52,229 nucleotides of DNA, from assembly GCA_964475955.1 (NCBI GenBank), contig CAYYZY010000033.1, forward strand, positions 1 to 52,229, given 5' to 3'. Each line of letters begins with the position of its first letter. Position 1 is the stretch's first letter. The translations under genes and the position numbers were made by a program. The stretch is from DATKZH01 sp964475955. Its GTDB lineage: Bacteria; Planctomycetota; Planctomycetia; Pirellulales; Thermoguttaceae. The notes under the pieces were generated by a model that was not told the origin of the DNA, did no database searches, and saw nothing but the letters and a program-made list of their open reading frames with translations. Below are positions 8,107 through 16,700 of the stretch, in pieces.

Positions 8107-9342
8107 ATGTCTGCGCACAGCAACCGACACACCCGGCGCCGGTTCCTGCTCGCCTCCGCCGCGGCGCCGCTCGCCCGTTCGGCCGGCGCCCTCGCCCGGG
8201 AGCCGCACGTGAAGATCGACCGCATCGACGTCTTCCTCGCCTACTACCCGTGGCAGGGCTACTGGAAGTTCCTCGAGGGCTCGCCGGGGCACGCGGTGGT
8301 GTTCGTCAAGATCACGGCCGACGAAGGAACGGTCGGATGGGGCCAAAGCCTTCCGGTCCCCACCTGGAGCTACGAAACTCCCGAAACGGCGCTGGCCGTG
8401 CTGCGCCGCTATTTCGCCCCGGCACTTCTCGGGCGCGATCCGCTCGACCTCGCAGGCTGCTGGCGGGCCCTCGACGGCGCCCTGGCCCCCGCCTTCACCA
8501 CGGCGATGCCCATCGCTCGGGCCGGGCTCGATATCGCCCTGCACGACCTGGCCGGCAAGCTCACCGGCCGGTCGCTGGCCGCCATGTGGGGGCGCCCGCG
8601 CGGCGGCCCGGTCACGCTCAACTGGACGATCAACGTCCGCTCGCTCGACGAGCTGGAGACGCAGATCGAAACGGCCGGAAAGCGCGGATACCGCCACTTC
8701 AACGTCAAAATCGGCGACGAGCCGAAGTTCGACGTGGCCCTCTGCCGGCGCATCCGCCGCCTCAAGCCCGAGAGCCACCTCTGGGTCGACGCCAACGGCA
8801 AGTACGACCTGCCGACCGCCCTGGAGGTCGCCCCTAAGCTGGCCGAGGTGGGCGTCGACGTGTTCGAGGCACCGCTTCGCCCCAACCGCCTCCGCGCCTA
8901 CCAGGCCCTCAAGCGCCAGGGGGCGCTGCCGGTCACCATGGACGAAGGCGTGATCTCGCCGGTCGAGGCCGAGGAGTTCATCCGGCTGGGGATGGTCGAC
9001 GGGCTGACGGTCAAGGTCTCGCGTTGCGGCGGCTGCTGCCCGGCCCGGCGGCAGATCGAGCTGGTCCGCGAGGCGGGGCTCTTCTGGCTGATGAGCGGGC
9101 TGACCGATCCCGACCTCTCGCTGGCCGCGTCGCTGGCCCTCTGCGGGGCGTACGGTCTCGACAAACCGGCCGCCCTGAACGGCCCCCAGTTCCTCACGGC
9201 CGACGTGCTCGCCGAGCCCTTGGCGATCGCCGGCGACGTGGCCCAGGTGCTCGACGGCCCGGGGCTCGGCGTGAAGGTCGACGAGGCGAAGGTCCGCGAA
9301 CTCCGGGAGAGCACGAACAAGCTCCGGCGCGAACCGCCGTGA
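8107..9342 (+). CDS. Tat-exported enolase-superfamily protein (mandelate racemase/muconate cycloisomerase type)
   Basis: 411 residues. An N-terminal twin-arginine type leader (RHTRRRFLLASAAAPLA) is followed by the capping domain and a TIM barrel. Metal ligands fit VDAN, FEAPL and MDEGV on successive strands, and a lysine follows on a later strand (VKVSRCGG), as in muconate-cycloisomerase-type enzymes. The second-strand KxK motif reads NVK, so one of the two usual lysines is missing, which may alter the reaction from racemisation/epimerisation. It probably acts as a dehydratase or cycloisomerase on an acid sugar or similar. Export of such an enzyme is unusual outside planctomycetes. Confidence 0.8.
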   Translation: MSAHSNRHTRRRFLLASAAAPLARSAGALAREPHVKIDRIDVFLAYYPWQGYWKFLEGSPGHAVVFVKITADEGTVGWGQSLPVPTWSYETPETALAVLRRYFAPALLGRDPLDLAGCWRALDGALAPAFTTAMPIARAGLDIALHDLAGKLTGRSLAAMWGRPRGGPVTLNWTINVRSLDELETQIETAGKRGYRHFNVKIGDEPKFDVALCRRIRRLKPESHLWVDANGKYDLPTALEVAPKLAEVGVDVFEAPLRPNRLRAYQALKRQGALPVTMDEGVISPVEAEEFIRLGMVDGLTVKVSRCGGCCPARRQIELVREAGLFWLMSGLTDPDLSLAASLALCGAYGLDKPAALNGPQFLTADVLAEPLAIAGDVAQVLDGPGLGVKVDEAKVRELRESTNKLRREPP

Positions 9343-9360
9343 GGCAACACCTGAGGGAAT

Positions 9361-9416
9361 AGTCGCTTTTCGCTCCGCGAAAAGACGCTTGTTCACGGAG
9401 CGAACAACGACATTCG
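9361..9416. repeat. Dispersed palindromic repeat, family B, copy 1
   Basis: Two adjacent hairpins: CTTTTCGCTCCGCGAAAAG, then TTGTTCACGGAGCGAACAA. A nearly identical copy in the opposite orientation lies at 44994-45048 and a half copy at 31601-31630. All are intergenic. Confidence 0.75.
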
Positions 9417-9501
9417 CTTCTTGGACGATCCGAGGGAGAAGTCGAACCGCGATCTCGCGCGGCGCGCCGCCGAGACCGCCGAGCAAACGAGGAGTCAAGC
9501 C

Positions 9502-10908
9502 ATGTCGAAGATTACGCGTCGCCACTTCGTCGGCCAGTCCGTCGGAAGCGCCTCGGCCCTGGCGGCCGGCCCGACCGCGCTCGGCGCGGCCCGGGCCGCA
9601 TCGGCCGCGTCGGCCAACGAGAAGGTCGTGCTCGGGCTGATCGGCGCGGGAGGGCGCGGGCGCCTGGTCATCGGCAACATGGCCCGGCTCGACAACGTGG
9701 AAGTGAAGTACGTGTGCGACGTCGAGCCCGGCCGCCGCGCGCACGCCGCAGGCGAGCTGGAGAAGGTGCAGGGCTTCGCGCCCCGGGCCACCGGCGAGAT
9801 GCGCGAGGTGCTCGACGACCGCGAAGTCGACGCCCTCGTCGTCGCCACGCCCGAGCATTGGCACGCCCTGGCCACCGTGTGGGCCTGCCAGGCGGGCAAG
9901 GACGTCTACGTGGAGAAGAACGTGGCGGCCTCGATCTGGGAGGGCCGCAAGATGATCGAAGCCGCGCGCAAGTACGACCGCGTCGTCCAGGCCGGCACCC
10001 AAACCCGAAGCGCCCCCTACATGTTCGCCGCGCGCGACTACGTCCGCGAGGGCGGCCTGGGGAAGGTGATGTACGTCAAGGTGTTCGGCATGTACTCGTT
10101 CGTCTACGGCGGCTACCCCCGTAAGCCCCAGCCCGACGGCGACCCGCCCGAAGGCCTCGACTGGGACAAGTGGCTCGGCCCGGCCCCCGAGGTCCCCTAC
10201 AACAAGCAGCTCCACCGCCAGTGGTACGGCTACTGGCGTTTCTCCGGCGGTAACGCCTCCGACGCCATCCACACGCTCGACGCCGCCCGCATGGTCATCG
10301 GCGACCCGCCCCATCCCAAGTCGGTCCAGTGCGTGGGCGGGCGTTGGAAGTTCGAGGAGGACGACGGCGTGATGCCCGACGTCCAGATCGTCGCCTACGA
10401 GTTCGACAAGATGGCGATGAGCTTCGACTGCACGGGCTTCACCGAGAAGTACCTGTTCAAGACGCCGATGGCCATCCGCCAGTCCGACCAGCTCCCGTTC
10501 TGGCCGCTGAACACCTCGCGGATCGAGATTTACGGTACGGAGCGGGTGATGTACCTGGGCCGGGTCGGCGGCGGCTGGCAGGTGCTCGAAGCGGGCCCGC
10601 CCGACATGAAGGGCGCCCTCTCCGACGGCTTCGGCAACGTGGTCGCCCAGCGTTACGGCCGGTTTCCCGACCAGGCGCATGCGGCCAACTTCATCGAGTG
10701 CATCCGCACGCGGGCGGCGCCCAACGCCGACGTCGAGCAGGGCCACATGGCCGCCTGCCTCGAGCATCTGGCCAACCTCTCCTATCGCCTGGGGAACGTG
10801 AAGCTCCGCTTCGACGGCGCCACGGAGACCTTCGTCGACAACGCCGAGGCCAACGCCCGGCTCAAGCCCACCTACCGCGAGCCCTACCGCCTGCCCGACG
10901 AAGTCTGA
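9502..10908 (+). CDS. Tat-exported Gfo/Idh/MocA family oxidoreductase
   Basis: 468 residues. The leader SKITRRHFVGQS with a following Ala-rich stretch is a twin-arginine signal. The Rossmann part begins KVVLGLIGAGGRGR, then VKYVCDVEPGRR. The EKNVA motif (usually EKP) follows in the position of the catalytic or cofactor-contact lysine, and GTQTRS comes after it. The C-terminal part contains SGGNASDAIHTLDAARMVIGDP, where the His/Asp positions of this family lie. It is an NAD(P)-dependent sugar oxidoreductase working in the periplasm with bound cofactor. GAGGAG sits 8 bases before the ATG at 9502, deciding the start over the open frame upstream. Confidence 0.9.
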   Translation: MSKITRRHFVGQSVGSASALAAGPTALGAARAASAASANEKVVLGLIGAGGRGRLVIGNMARLDNVEVKYVCDVEPGRRAHAAGELEKVQGFAPRATGEMREVLDDREVDALVVATPEHWHALATVWACQAGKDVYVEKNVAASIWEGRKMIEAARKYDRVVQAGTQTRSAPYMFAARDYVREGGLGKVMYVKVFGMYSFVYGGYPRKPQPDGDPPEGLDWDKWLGPAPEVPYNKQLHRQWYGYWRFSGGNASDAIHTLDAARMVIGDPPHPKSVQCVGGRWKFEEDDGVMPDVQIVAYEFDKMAMSFDCTGFTEKYLFKTPMAIRQSDQLPFWPLNTSRIEIYGTERVMYLGRVGGGWQVLEAGPPDMKGALSDGFGNVVAQRYGRFPDQAHAANFIECIRTRAAPNADVEQGHMAACLEHLANLSYRLGNVKLRFDGATETFVDNAEANARLKPTYREPYRLPDEV

Positions 10909-10963
10909 CCCAAAGCCCCGCCGCTCCCCATCCTTTCCTCGCTCCCGGGCTCCGCCCTTGTCA

Positions 10964-11539
10964 TTACCCACAAATCGAAGAGAGTTTTCGGTTTCGACGG
11001 ACGACCATTGATGGTCGTTTTCCGCCGCAGGGCAATCCCCGCTGTAGTCGGGCCAACACCCCTCGCACGCGTCGCACGGACGCCCCCATACGGACCAGGT
11101 AGACCGAGCATTGCCGCCCGGCCTCCCGGTAGGCCAACCGCCAGTACGGCCCCAACCTCCGCCCGCGGTACCACCGCCAGGTGGCCACCACCGCCCCCTT
11201 TCGGGTGAACAACGCCGGCCGCGACGCGATCACGGCCAGGGCCCGAACCGCCTTTTGGTCAACCACCGCCCGTTTTTCCACGGAGGCCCCCCCGCCGGCG
11301 TCCCTTTTTTGGTCAACGATTTCCCGCTTTTCCACGATAGGCCCCCCGGCGTTCCGTGGTTGGTCAACGATTTCGCGTTTTTCCACGATAGGCCCCCCCG
11401 TCGCTCGGTCGCCGTCGCCCGCCCATCCGGGCCGCTGCCCACCCCTCGACGGTGTAGCGCCATCCGATTCCTCCCGTTTCCGCCGCGCACCCCCCCACGG
11501 GAGCAGAGCGCGCCTACTACTCCACATTCCCCCCAGCAT
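10964..11539 (-). CDS. Possible tandem-repeat protein with GPYW-type C-terminal domain, maybe degraded
   Basis: An open frame of 191 codons. The N-terminal half carries three copies of a ~17-residue unit (GGPIVEKREIVDQ twice, GGGASVEKRAVVDQ once). The C-terminal half contains WRWYRGRRLGPYWRL and REAGRQCSVYLV, which resembles the conserved block of small bacterial proteins with a GPY...GG(R/K)...Y pattern; family name uncertain. A good ribosome binding site (GGGAGGAAT) precedes an ATG at 11453 in a different frame. One extra G in the adjacent G7 run would join that start to this frame, so the gene may be frameshifted or a pseudogene. Base composition is plausible but not decisive. Confidence 0.3.
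   Translation of the reverse strand: MLGGMWSSRRALLPWGGARRKREESDGATPSRGGQRPGWAGDGDRATGGPIVEKREIVDQPRNAGGPIVEKREIVDQKRDAGGGASVEKRAVVDQKAVRALAVIASRPALFTRKGAVVATWRWYRGRRLGPYWRLAYREAGRQCSVYLVRMGASVRRVRGVLARLQRGLPCGGKRPSMVVRRNRKLSSICG
11257..11400. repeat. Three tandem ~51-54-bp repeats
   Basis: Units begin at 11257, 11311 and 11362 with GGTCAACGATTTC (GGTCAACCACCGC in the first), then a TTTTCCACG core and a run of six or seven C. Periods are 54 and 51 bases, both multiples of three, which suits a coding repeat in the minus-strand ORF. Confidence 0.75.
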
Positions 11540-11579
11540 GCACCCCGAGCCCCGCGAGCGTCAAACCCAAGAAATGGCC

Positions 11580-11720
11580 GGGGCGGGAGTCGGGAGATGG
11601 GAGTCGGGAGGTGGGCGTCGGGAGTGGGGAGTGGGGAGGTGGCAGATCGCCATCCTTGCGAGCATCCCTCGTTCCCAGGCTCCGCCTGGGAACGCCCTAA
11701 CCCGAGGTTCCGCCTCGGCC
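11580..11720. repeat. Low-complexity GGGAGT tract followed by two perfect hairpins
   Basis: From 11580 to 11642 the DNA is a degenerate run of GGGAGTC/GGGAGGT hexamer-like units. Then GTTCCCAGGC (11671-11680) pairs with GCCTGGGAAC (11684-11693) over a 3-base loop, and CCGAGG-TTCCG-CCTCGG follows at about 11702-11718. This looks like a REP-type element. Confidence 0.65.
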
Positions 11721-12080
11721 CGGCGAAGCCTGCGCGACTCGGCGGAACGGGCACACGGCACCCCGGGTTGAGCGGCAAGAGACACCGGTCGAAAGATCGC
11801 CGTGGGGCACGTCTCCAACGTTCCCGGCACGATGCAGTCGTGTCCCAAGTACATTGGCCCGTCGCCGAGTGGGCAGGGTTATGACCAACGAGGGCCGGAG
11901 CGCAGCGCTTGCGTAGAGCATCAAATCTGTGAACCGGGCGCTCGGTGGGGTGGCCGGCCATCGACGCCCCTTGTTCCGTTCTCGGATTGTTTTGAGCTGG
12001 GGCGGCCGCGCGTCCCCTCCCCCACATGGGGCATTTCTGACGCCCGTGTTCATTTTCCGCCCAGCAAGGCCCAAGCCCTG
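11721..12080. other. Intergenic stretch without a recognisable gene
   Basis: About 360 bases between the palindromes and the toxin-antitoxin promoter. Open frames on both strands lack ribosome binding sites and recognisable domains. The minus-strand frame around 11890-12060 reads like low-complexity translated noise. Base composition is less GC-rich toward 12100. Confidence 0.5.
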
Positions 12081-12108
12081 TTGACAGAATGTCGAATAGG
12101 GATGCAAT
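12081..12108 (+). promoter_or_regulatory. Candidate promoter of the toxin-antitoxin module
   Basis: Perfect TTGACA (12081-12086), 16-base spacer, TGCAAT (12103-12108; four of six). It lies about 60 bases before the ATG at 12167, in a visibly more AT-rich stretch than its surroundings. Confidence 0.45.
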
Positions 12109-12160
12109 TGTCAACGTTGACAAGGCCGCGTACCTCGTCGATTTCGTCAACAACGAGTGA
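12089..12160 (+). other. Short open frame in the leader (23 codons)
   Basis: ATG at 12089 to TGA at 12160, ending 6 bases before the next start. It reads MSNRDAIVNVDKAAYLVDFV plus NNE. It has no clear ribosome binding site and contains the palindrome. It could be a leader peptide, a remnant of an earlier gene, or chance. Confidence 0.15.
12108..12123. promoter_or_regulatory. 16-bp perfect palindrome, candidate XRE operator
   Basis: TTGTCAACGTTGACAA is its own reverse complement. It begins at the last base of the -10 and covers the likely start point, 43 bases before the gene for an XRE-domain protein. Its placement and symmetry fit an autoregulatory operator. Further GTCAAC and TTGACA half-sites lie at 12081 and around 12146. 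Confidence 0.55.
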
Positions 12161-12166
12161 GAAGCC

Positions 12167-13390
12167 ATGATCGGTGATCGCATGCGGCAAGCTCGCCTTG
12201 CGTCCGGCATGACGCTGGAAGAGGTTGCGGAGCACATGGATGCACTTGGACACCCCATCACCCGGGCCGGGCTGTCGAAGTACGAGCGGAACAAGAGTAC
12301 GCCCGGGCAGGCTTTCCTCGCGGCATTGGGAAACGTGCTCCGGGTGAAGACTGCCTTCTTCGTTTCGGAGCCCGGCGTTTCCATAGAGTGGTTGGGCTTC
12401 CGCAAACAGGCGAAGATGCCGAAGTCGCGCCAGGAGCAGATCAAGGCTTTCGCAACGCAAGTCGTCGAATCGCAGATTTGGCTCCAAGGCACCCTGTATC
12501 CGGACGAGAAGGCAAATTTCCCCGCGCGGACAAGCGCGCGCTCCGTGGAGGACGCGGAACGGGTGGCGGAAAGCCTGCGAGGGAAGTGGAATCTGGGCGA
12601 GGGCTCGATCGACAGCCTGACGGGCATGGTTGAAGACCGAGGGGGAATCGTCGTTTCCCACGGCGCAATGGGAACCGGGCGGGAGTTCGATGGTCTTGCG
12701 GGCTGGGCCAACGAAACGATACCCGTCGCCGTCGTCAGCAACGAAGTGCCGGACGATCGCGTGCGATACACGTTGGCACACGAGCTCGGGCACCTCCTCA
12801 TGGACTGCGCTGAAGTGGATCCCACCGAAGAAGAGAAGCTGGCCCATCGTTTCGCTTCGGCCCTGATCGTGCCTGCGGCCGTGATGCGCCGTGAACTTGG
12901 CCGAAAACGTCGCCGTCTTGCAGCGCGCGAACTCGCGATCCTGAAGCGCAAGTACGGGCTGAGTATGCAGAGCCTGATCCGGCGTGCTTTCGATTTGCAG
13001 ATCATCGAAGCATCCCAGTACAAGGCCCTCTTCGCGGAGTTCTCTCGACTCGATTGGAGGAAGAAGGAACCGGTAGAGTACGTCGGCGACGAGAAGCCGG
13101 CTCGCCTTCTCCAGATGACGCTCCGCGCCGTGACCGAGGGCATCATCACGAAGGAGCGCGCCGAGCGGATCTGCCCAGGCTGCACGAGCGCAATGCCGGG
13201 CCAGACTGAGCAGCCAGACACGGGTCTTCGCGCGCCGGTGCTGCGAAGACTGCCACAGCGTCGACGCGACGCAATCTTGATGGCGGCCGCTGACGAGGCC
13301 GTATCCGACTACCTCGAGGACCGCCAATTGACCGACTTCGAAGCGTTTAGTGAGGAAGAGCTAAATGAACGGGAAGACGGGGCCGTGTAG
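12167..13390 (+). CDS. XRE-family / ImmA-IrrE metallopeptidase with MazE-like C-terminal tail (putative antitoxin)
   Basis: 407 residues in three parts. Residues 1-65 are a helix-turn-helix XRE domain (GDRMRQARLASGMTLEEVAE, AGLSKYERNKSTPG). About 150-270 is an ImmA/IrrE zinc peptidase with HELGH (H205, E206, H209) and the downstream EEEKLAHRFASALIVP. A CPGC pair lies near 345. The final ~45 residues (RRDAILMAAADEAVSDYLED, then LTDFEAFSEEEL) are acidic and resemble the toxin-binding tail of antitoxins paired with MazF/PemK toxins. The downstream mazF-like gene overlaps by 26 bases. I infer a DNA-binding, possibly protease-regulated antitoxin. Base use is less GC-extreme than in neighbouring genes, suggesting transfer. 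Confidence 0.75.
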   Translation: MIGDRMRQARLASGMTLEEVAEHMDALGHPITRAGLSKYERNKSTPGQAFLAALGNVLRVKTAFFVSEPGVSIEWLGFRKQAKMPKSRQEQIKAFATQVVESQIWLQGTLYPDEKANFPARTSARSVEDAERVAESLRGKWNLGEGSIDSLTGMVEDRGGIVVSHGAMGTGREFDGLAGWANETIPVAVVSNEVPDDRVRYTLAHELGHLLMDCAEVDPTEEEKLAHRFASALIVPAAVMRRELGRKRRRLAARELAILKRKYGLSMQSLIRRAFDLQIIEASQYKALFAEFSRLDWRKKEPVEYVGDEKPARLLQMTLRAVTEGIITKERAERICPGCTSAMPGQTEQPDTGLRAPVLRRLPQRRRDAILMAAADEAVSDYLEDRQLTDFEAFSEEELNEREDGAV

Positions 13391-13724
13391 AGGACAGGTC
13401 TGGGACGTCCGCTTCGACCCGTCCGTCGGCGCTGAAATGCAGAAGGTTCGGCCGGCAGTTGTCGTGAGCGAGGACTCCATCGGGCGGTTGCCGTTGCGCA
13501 TCGTGGTGCCCATTACGGACTGGAAGCCGAACTATGCCCGGTATCCGTGGTTCGTCTGCTTGCCCGGGAATTTGACGAACGGGCTCTCCAAGGACTCGGG
13601 AGCAGACGCGTTCCAGGTCAAGTCCCTCTCGGTTAATCGATTCGTGGAGCTGCGAGGCACGGTGAGCGACGGTCAGCTCGAAGACGTCGCGTCGGCGATG
13701 GCATTGTGCGTGGGAACACCGTGA
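13365..13724 (+). CDS. MazF/PemK-like endoribonuclease toxin
   Basis: 119 residues, the usual size. The N-terminal CRGQVWDVRFDP, then KVRPAVVVSEDS, matches the start of MazF/PemK toxins (GxVWxVxF...KxRPAVV). PLRIVVPITDWKP and FQVKSLSVNRF fit the later strands with the conserved Ser/Thr and Arg region. The expected activity is mRNA cleavage that arrests growth. It starts inside the upstream gene (26-base overlap) with GAGGAAGAG as ribosome binding site, so the two are translationally coupled, toxin second. No separate small MazE gene is present; its role seems to be taken by the tail of the upstream protein. Confidence 0.85.
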   Translation: MNGKTGPCRGQVWDVRFDPSVGAEMQKVRPAVVVSEDSIGRLPLRIVVPITDWKPNYARYPWFVCLPGNLTNGLSKDSGADAFQVKSLSVNRFVELRGTVSDGQLEDVASAMALCVGTP

Positions 13725-13792
13725 AAGGGTCGCATGCAGCGTTTGTCGACAATCAACGTGCGCGGGTCTCGCGCCCAAAGCGCGGCCGGCGG

Positions 13793-16700
13793 TTACGGCC
13801 GATAGACGTATCGACACTCCGGGTCCAGGAGCGGGGGGCGGGCGTCGAGCATGTCGGCGCGGGGGGTGCTCTGCGACTCCGATTGGACCTGGGTGAAGAT
13901 GGCCAGCAGTTTCTGGAAGTCGGGGTCGCTTCGCTCGGCGAAGACGGCCGGCGTGCAGGTCCCTTCGCCTCCGGCCGCGGCGGCCAGCGGCGCCAGGAGG
14001 GCCCGGCTCCTCTCGACTTCCGGTAGCCGAATGCGGTGGAGGATCGCCTCGGCCCCGTCCTTGTGGCACGACCGGCAGCGGCGCTGGTACACGTCGGCCA
14101 GGCCCCCCTTGTGGCGCGCGAACAGCTCGCGCCCGCCCACCGTGCCCGGCCGCGTGAACGTGTACGTGCCGTAGTAGGGGCAGTTGCAGTCGATCCAGGT
14201 GACCAGCCGGCGGAAATCCTCGGGCGGCAGGTCGACGCGCCCCTGCTCCCGATGCGCGTTCAGAAGCGTGCGCGCGACCGCGCTGGCGTGCGATCCGTAG
14301 TATTTCGCCGGGCGCGTCGGCAGGCTCGCGCAACTGTAGTCGCTGACGTACTTGACGAGCTTCTCGCCGGTGAGCGTTTCGTAGGCGACGTTGAACAAAT
14401 CGGTGTATTCGCCCGAGAGGTCGATCTTCCCCTTGCGCGCCGGCCCCGCGTGGCACTCGGCGCAGTGGCGGTCGAGCACCGGCTGCACGTCGTAGAAGAA
14501 GTCGGGGCCGTGCACGCCCGACCGCGGCGGCGGCGCGATCTCCGAAGGCCCCCGCCGCAGTGCCTGGGGGATCCGGTTGCCGGGCGACGAGTGCTTCGGC
14601 TCGTGGCAGCCGACGCAGCCGAAGCGCTCGCCGGGGCTCACCATGGTGAAGCTCCGCATGCGCTGGATCTCCATGAAGTTCTCGTCCAGCGCCGCGAAGT
14701 AGAGGGCCTTGTTGGCCGGGGCCGAAAAGTGGGCCGAGCCGTCGGCCTCCACCGGCACCGTGCCCCAAAGCCGCTTCAGGGCGAGATGGCCCCGGTTGGA
14801 GATCACCGGGTACTGGATCGCGAATCCGGGGCAGTCGGCCGACACCGGCTTGGGGATCTCTTCGATCACGCGCAGATACTTCACCTCGCCGGGCTCAACT
14901 TCCGGGAGGCCCTGGTACACGTCGGTCACGTAGAACACGCCGGTGGGCAGTTCCGGCACCGTCTCTTCATCGAGCGCGCCCGGCTCCGGGCCGGATCGCA
15001 CCGCGCGGGGCACCACTTGCGGCGGGATCGGCCGGGCGCGGACCGGCAGCGGCTCGAACGCCCCCAGTTCCGGGTCGCGGTAGACCAGGTCGCGGTTGTT
15101 CCAACGGTCGAGCAGGTAGACGCCGTAGCCGGTCGGGTCGCGGTCGTCGGGCCCGTAACAGTAGGAGACGAGGAAGTACTTCTCGGAGAGCGGGTACGCG
15201 TAGGTGTAGTAGCCCACGTCGTTGCGCAGCCAACTGAAATGGGTGGCCGGCGGCAGCTCGGGCGTCATGTTCTCGAAGACCGCCGGGCTGGCGTACGTGT
15301 GCACCGGGTCGATCAGGGCGACCGGCCCGCAGGCCAGCGGCATGTGCGGCGCGAGGATGCACACGTAGTAGCGGCTGTCGGGCACGCGGAACGGCTCCCA
15401 GTAGGTGAGCGGCCCGAAGTGGTTGCCGGCGACGTGCGTCGCGCGCGTGCCGTCGGGGTTGACCGCCCAGAGGCTCTGCTGGTTGCCCAGGTGCTTGTCG
15501 ACGTACTCCCACCGCGTGAACGTGACCTGGCCGTTGGGCATCACGCTCGGCTTGAAGTCGTGTACCGTGTTGGGCGAAATGCAGCGCACGGCGGAACCGT
15601 CGCGATTCATCGTGTGGAGCACGGAGACCGTAAACGCGTTGTGGCACAGCGTCACCCGGCGGCAGCGCGTGGAGACGAACATCACGCGCCCGTCGGGCAG
15701 GTAGCAGGGGTCGACGTCGTCGTACTCCGTGTCGGTAAGCTGGCGCAGCCCCTTGCCGTCGATCCCCACCTCGAAGATGCGGCACGGCGTCGCCGTGTCG
15801 GGCTTGTAGGAGAAGAGCACCCGGCGGGCGTCGAACGAGAGATCGGGGTCGCGGTAGATCGCGTCGGTCTTCATCGCGCCGGTGAGATTGGCGAGGTTGC
15901 CGTCGGGCCGGACGGGCGAAAGCGTGAAGATCCCGCTTCCGGCCTTGTAGCGGTGGCTGCCGTCGTAGTACGTCGTATAGATGTGCGAGGTATCGTAGGT
16001 GAGCCGCTTGGCCAGAAGCAGCGTGTCGAAGTCCATAAGCGGATTGGCCAGCGCCACGCGGTTCTTGAGCCGGTACGCCTCGACGTACACGGCGTAGAAC
16101 CGCTCCCACTTCGCCTGCGTGTCGGGCTCGCCCAGCAGCTTCTCGAGACGGTCGAGCGCGGCCACCGCCTGCGAACGCTCGGCCCCGAGGAGGTCACCGC
16201 CCGCGCCTTTCATCGTGCGGAAGTCGTCGACCAGCTCGACCACGTGGCCGAGCATCTTGAGGAGATGGTCGGGCGCGAGGTTGAGCGTTTCCGAGAGCAC
16301 GGCCCGATCGCCCGCGGTGACCGCAAGCCGCGCGACCCACGGCGTGTGCTCGGCGCGCAGGTCGTGCTCGCGGAGCAGTTCGTTGCGCGCGGCCGAGCCC
16401 TCGACCTCCGCGCCGGCGCGAACCACCTCGGCCTCGACCCGGTATTCACCCTTGCCCATCAGCAGGTACTCCAGCGCGCGGTGGGCGCGGGGCGTAGGCG
16501 GGGGAATTCGCTCGAACGGCTGGTGGTAGTCGTACACCGGCGGCGGCTCGCGGGGGTAGCCGCAGACGAACCCCTCGCCTTCCTCGGGCGCCGCTTCGTC
16601 GAGCTTCTCCACGGCGATCTGGCGGCAGAGGCGCCAGTCTTCGGGAAAAGCAACCGACGACTCGAACCGCAGCGCGCAGATGTGCGGCATGCACGGCCCG

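Noticed and set aside
7219..10971. A 1250-codon minus-strand open frame opposite the SDR, enolase-like and Gfo/Idh genes
   Set aside because: It is an antisense shadow of GC-rich genes: low-complexity His/Val/Arg/Gly composition, no domains, and the opposite strand encodes clear proteins.
11257..11400. Possible CRISPR array from the three regular repeats
   Set aside because: Only three units, spacers of about 12-16 bases or less, poorly conserved edges, no cas genes nearby; periods fit a coding repeat.
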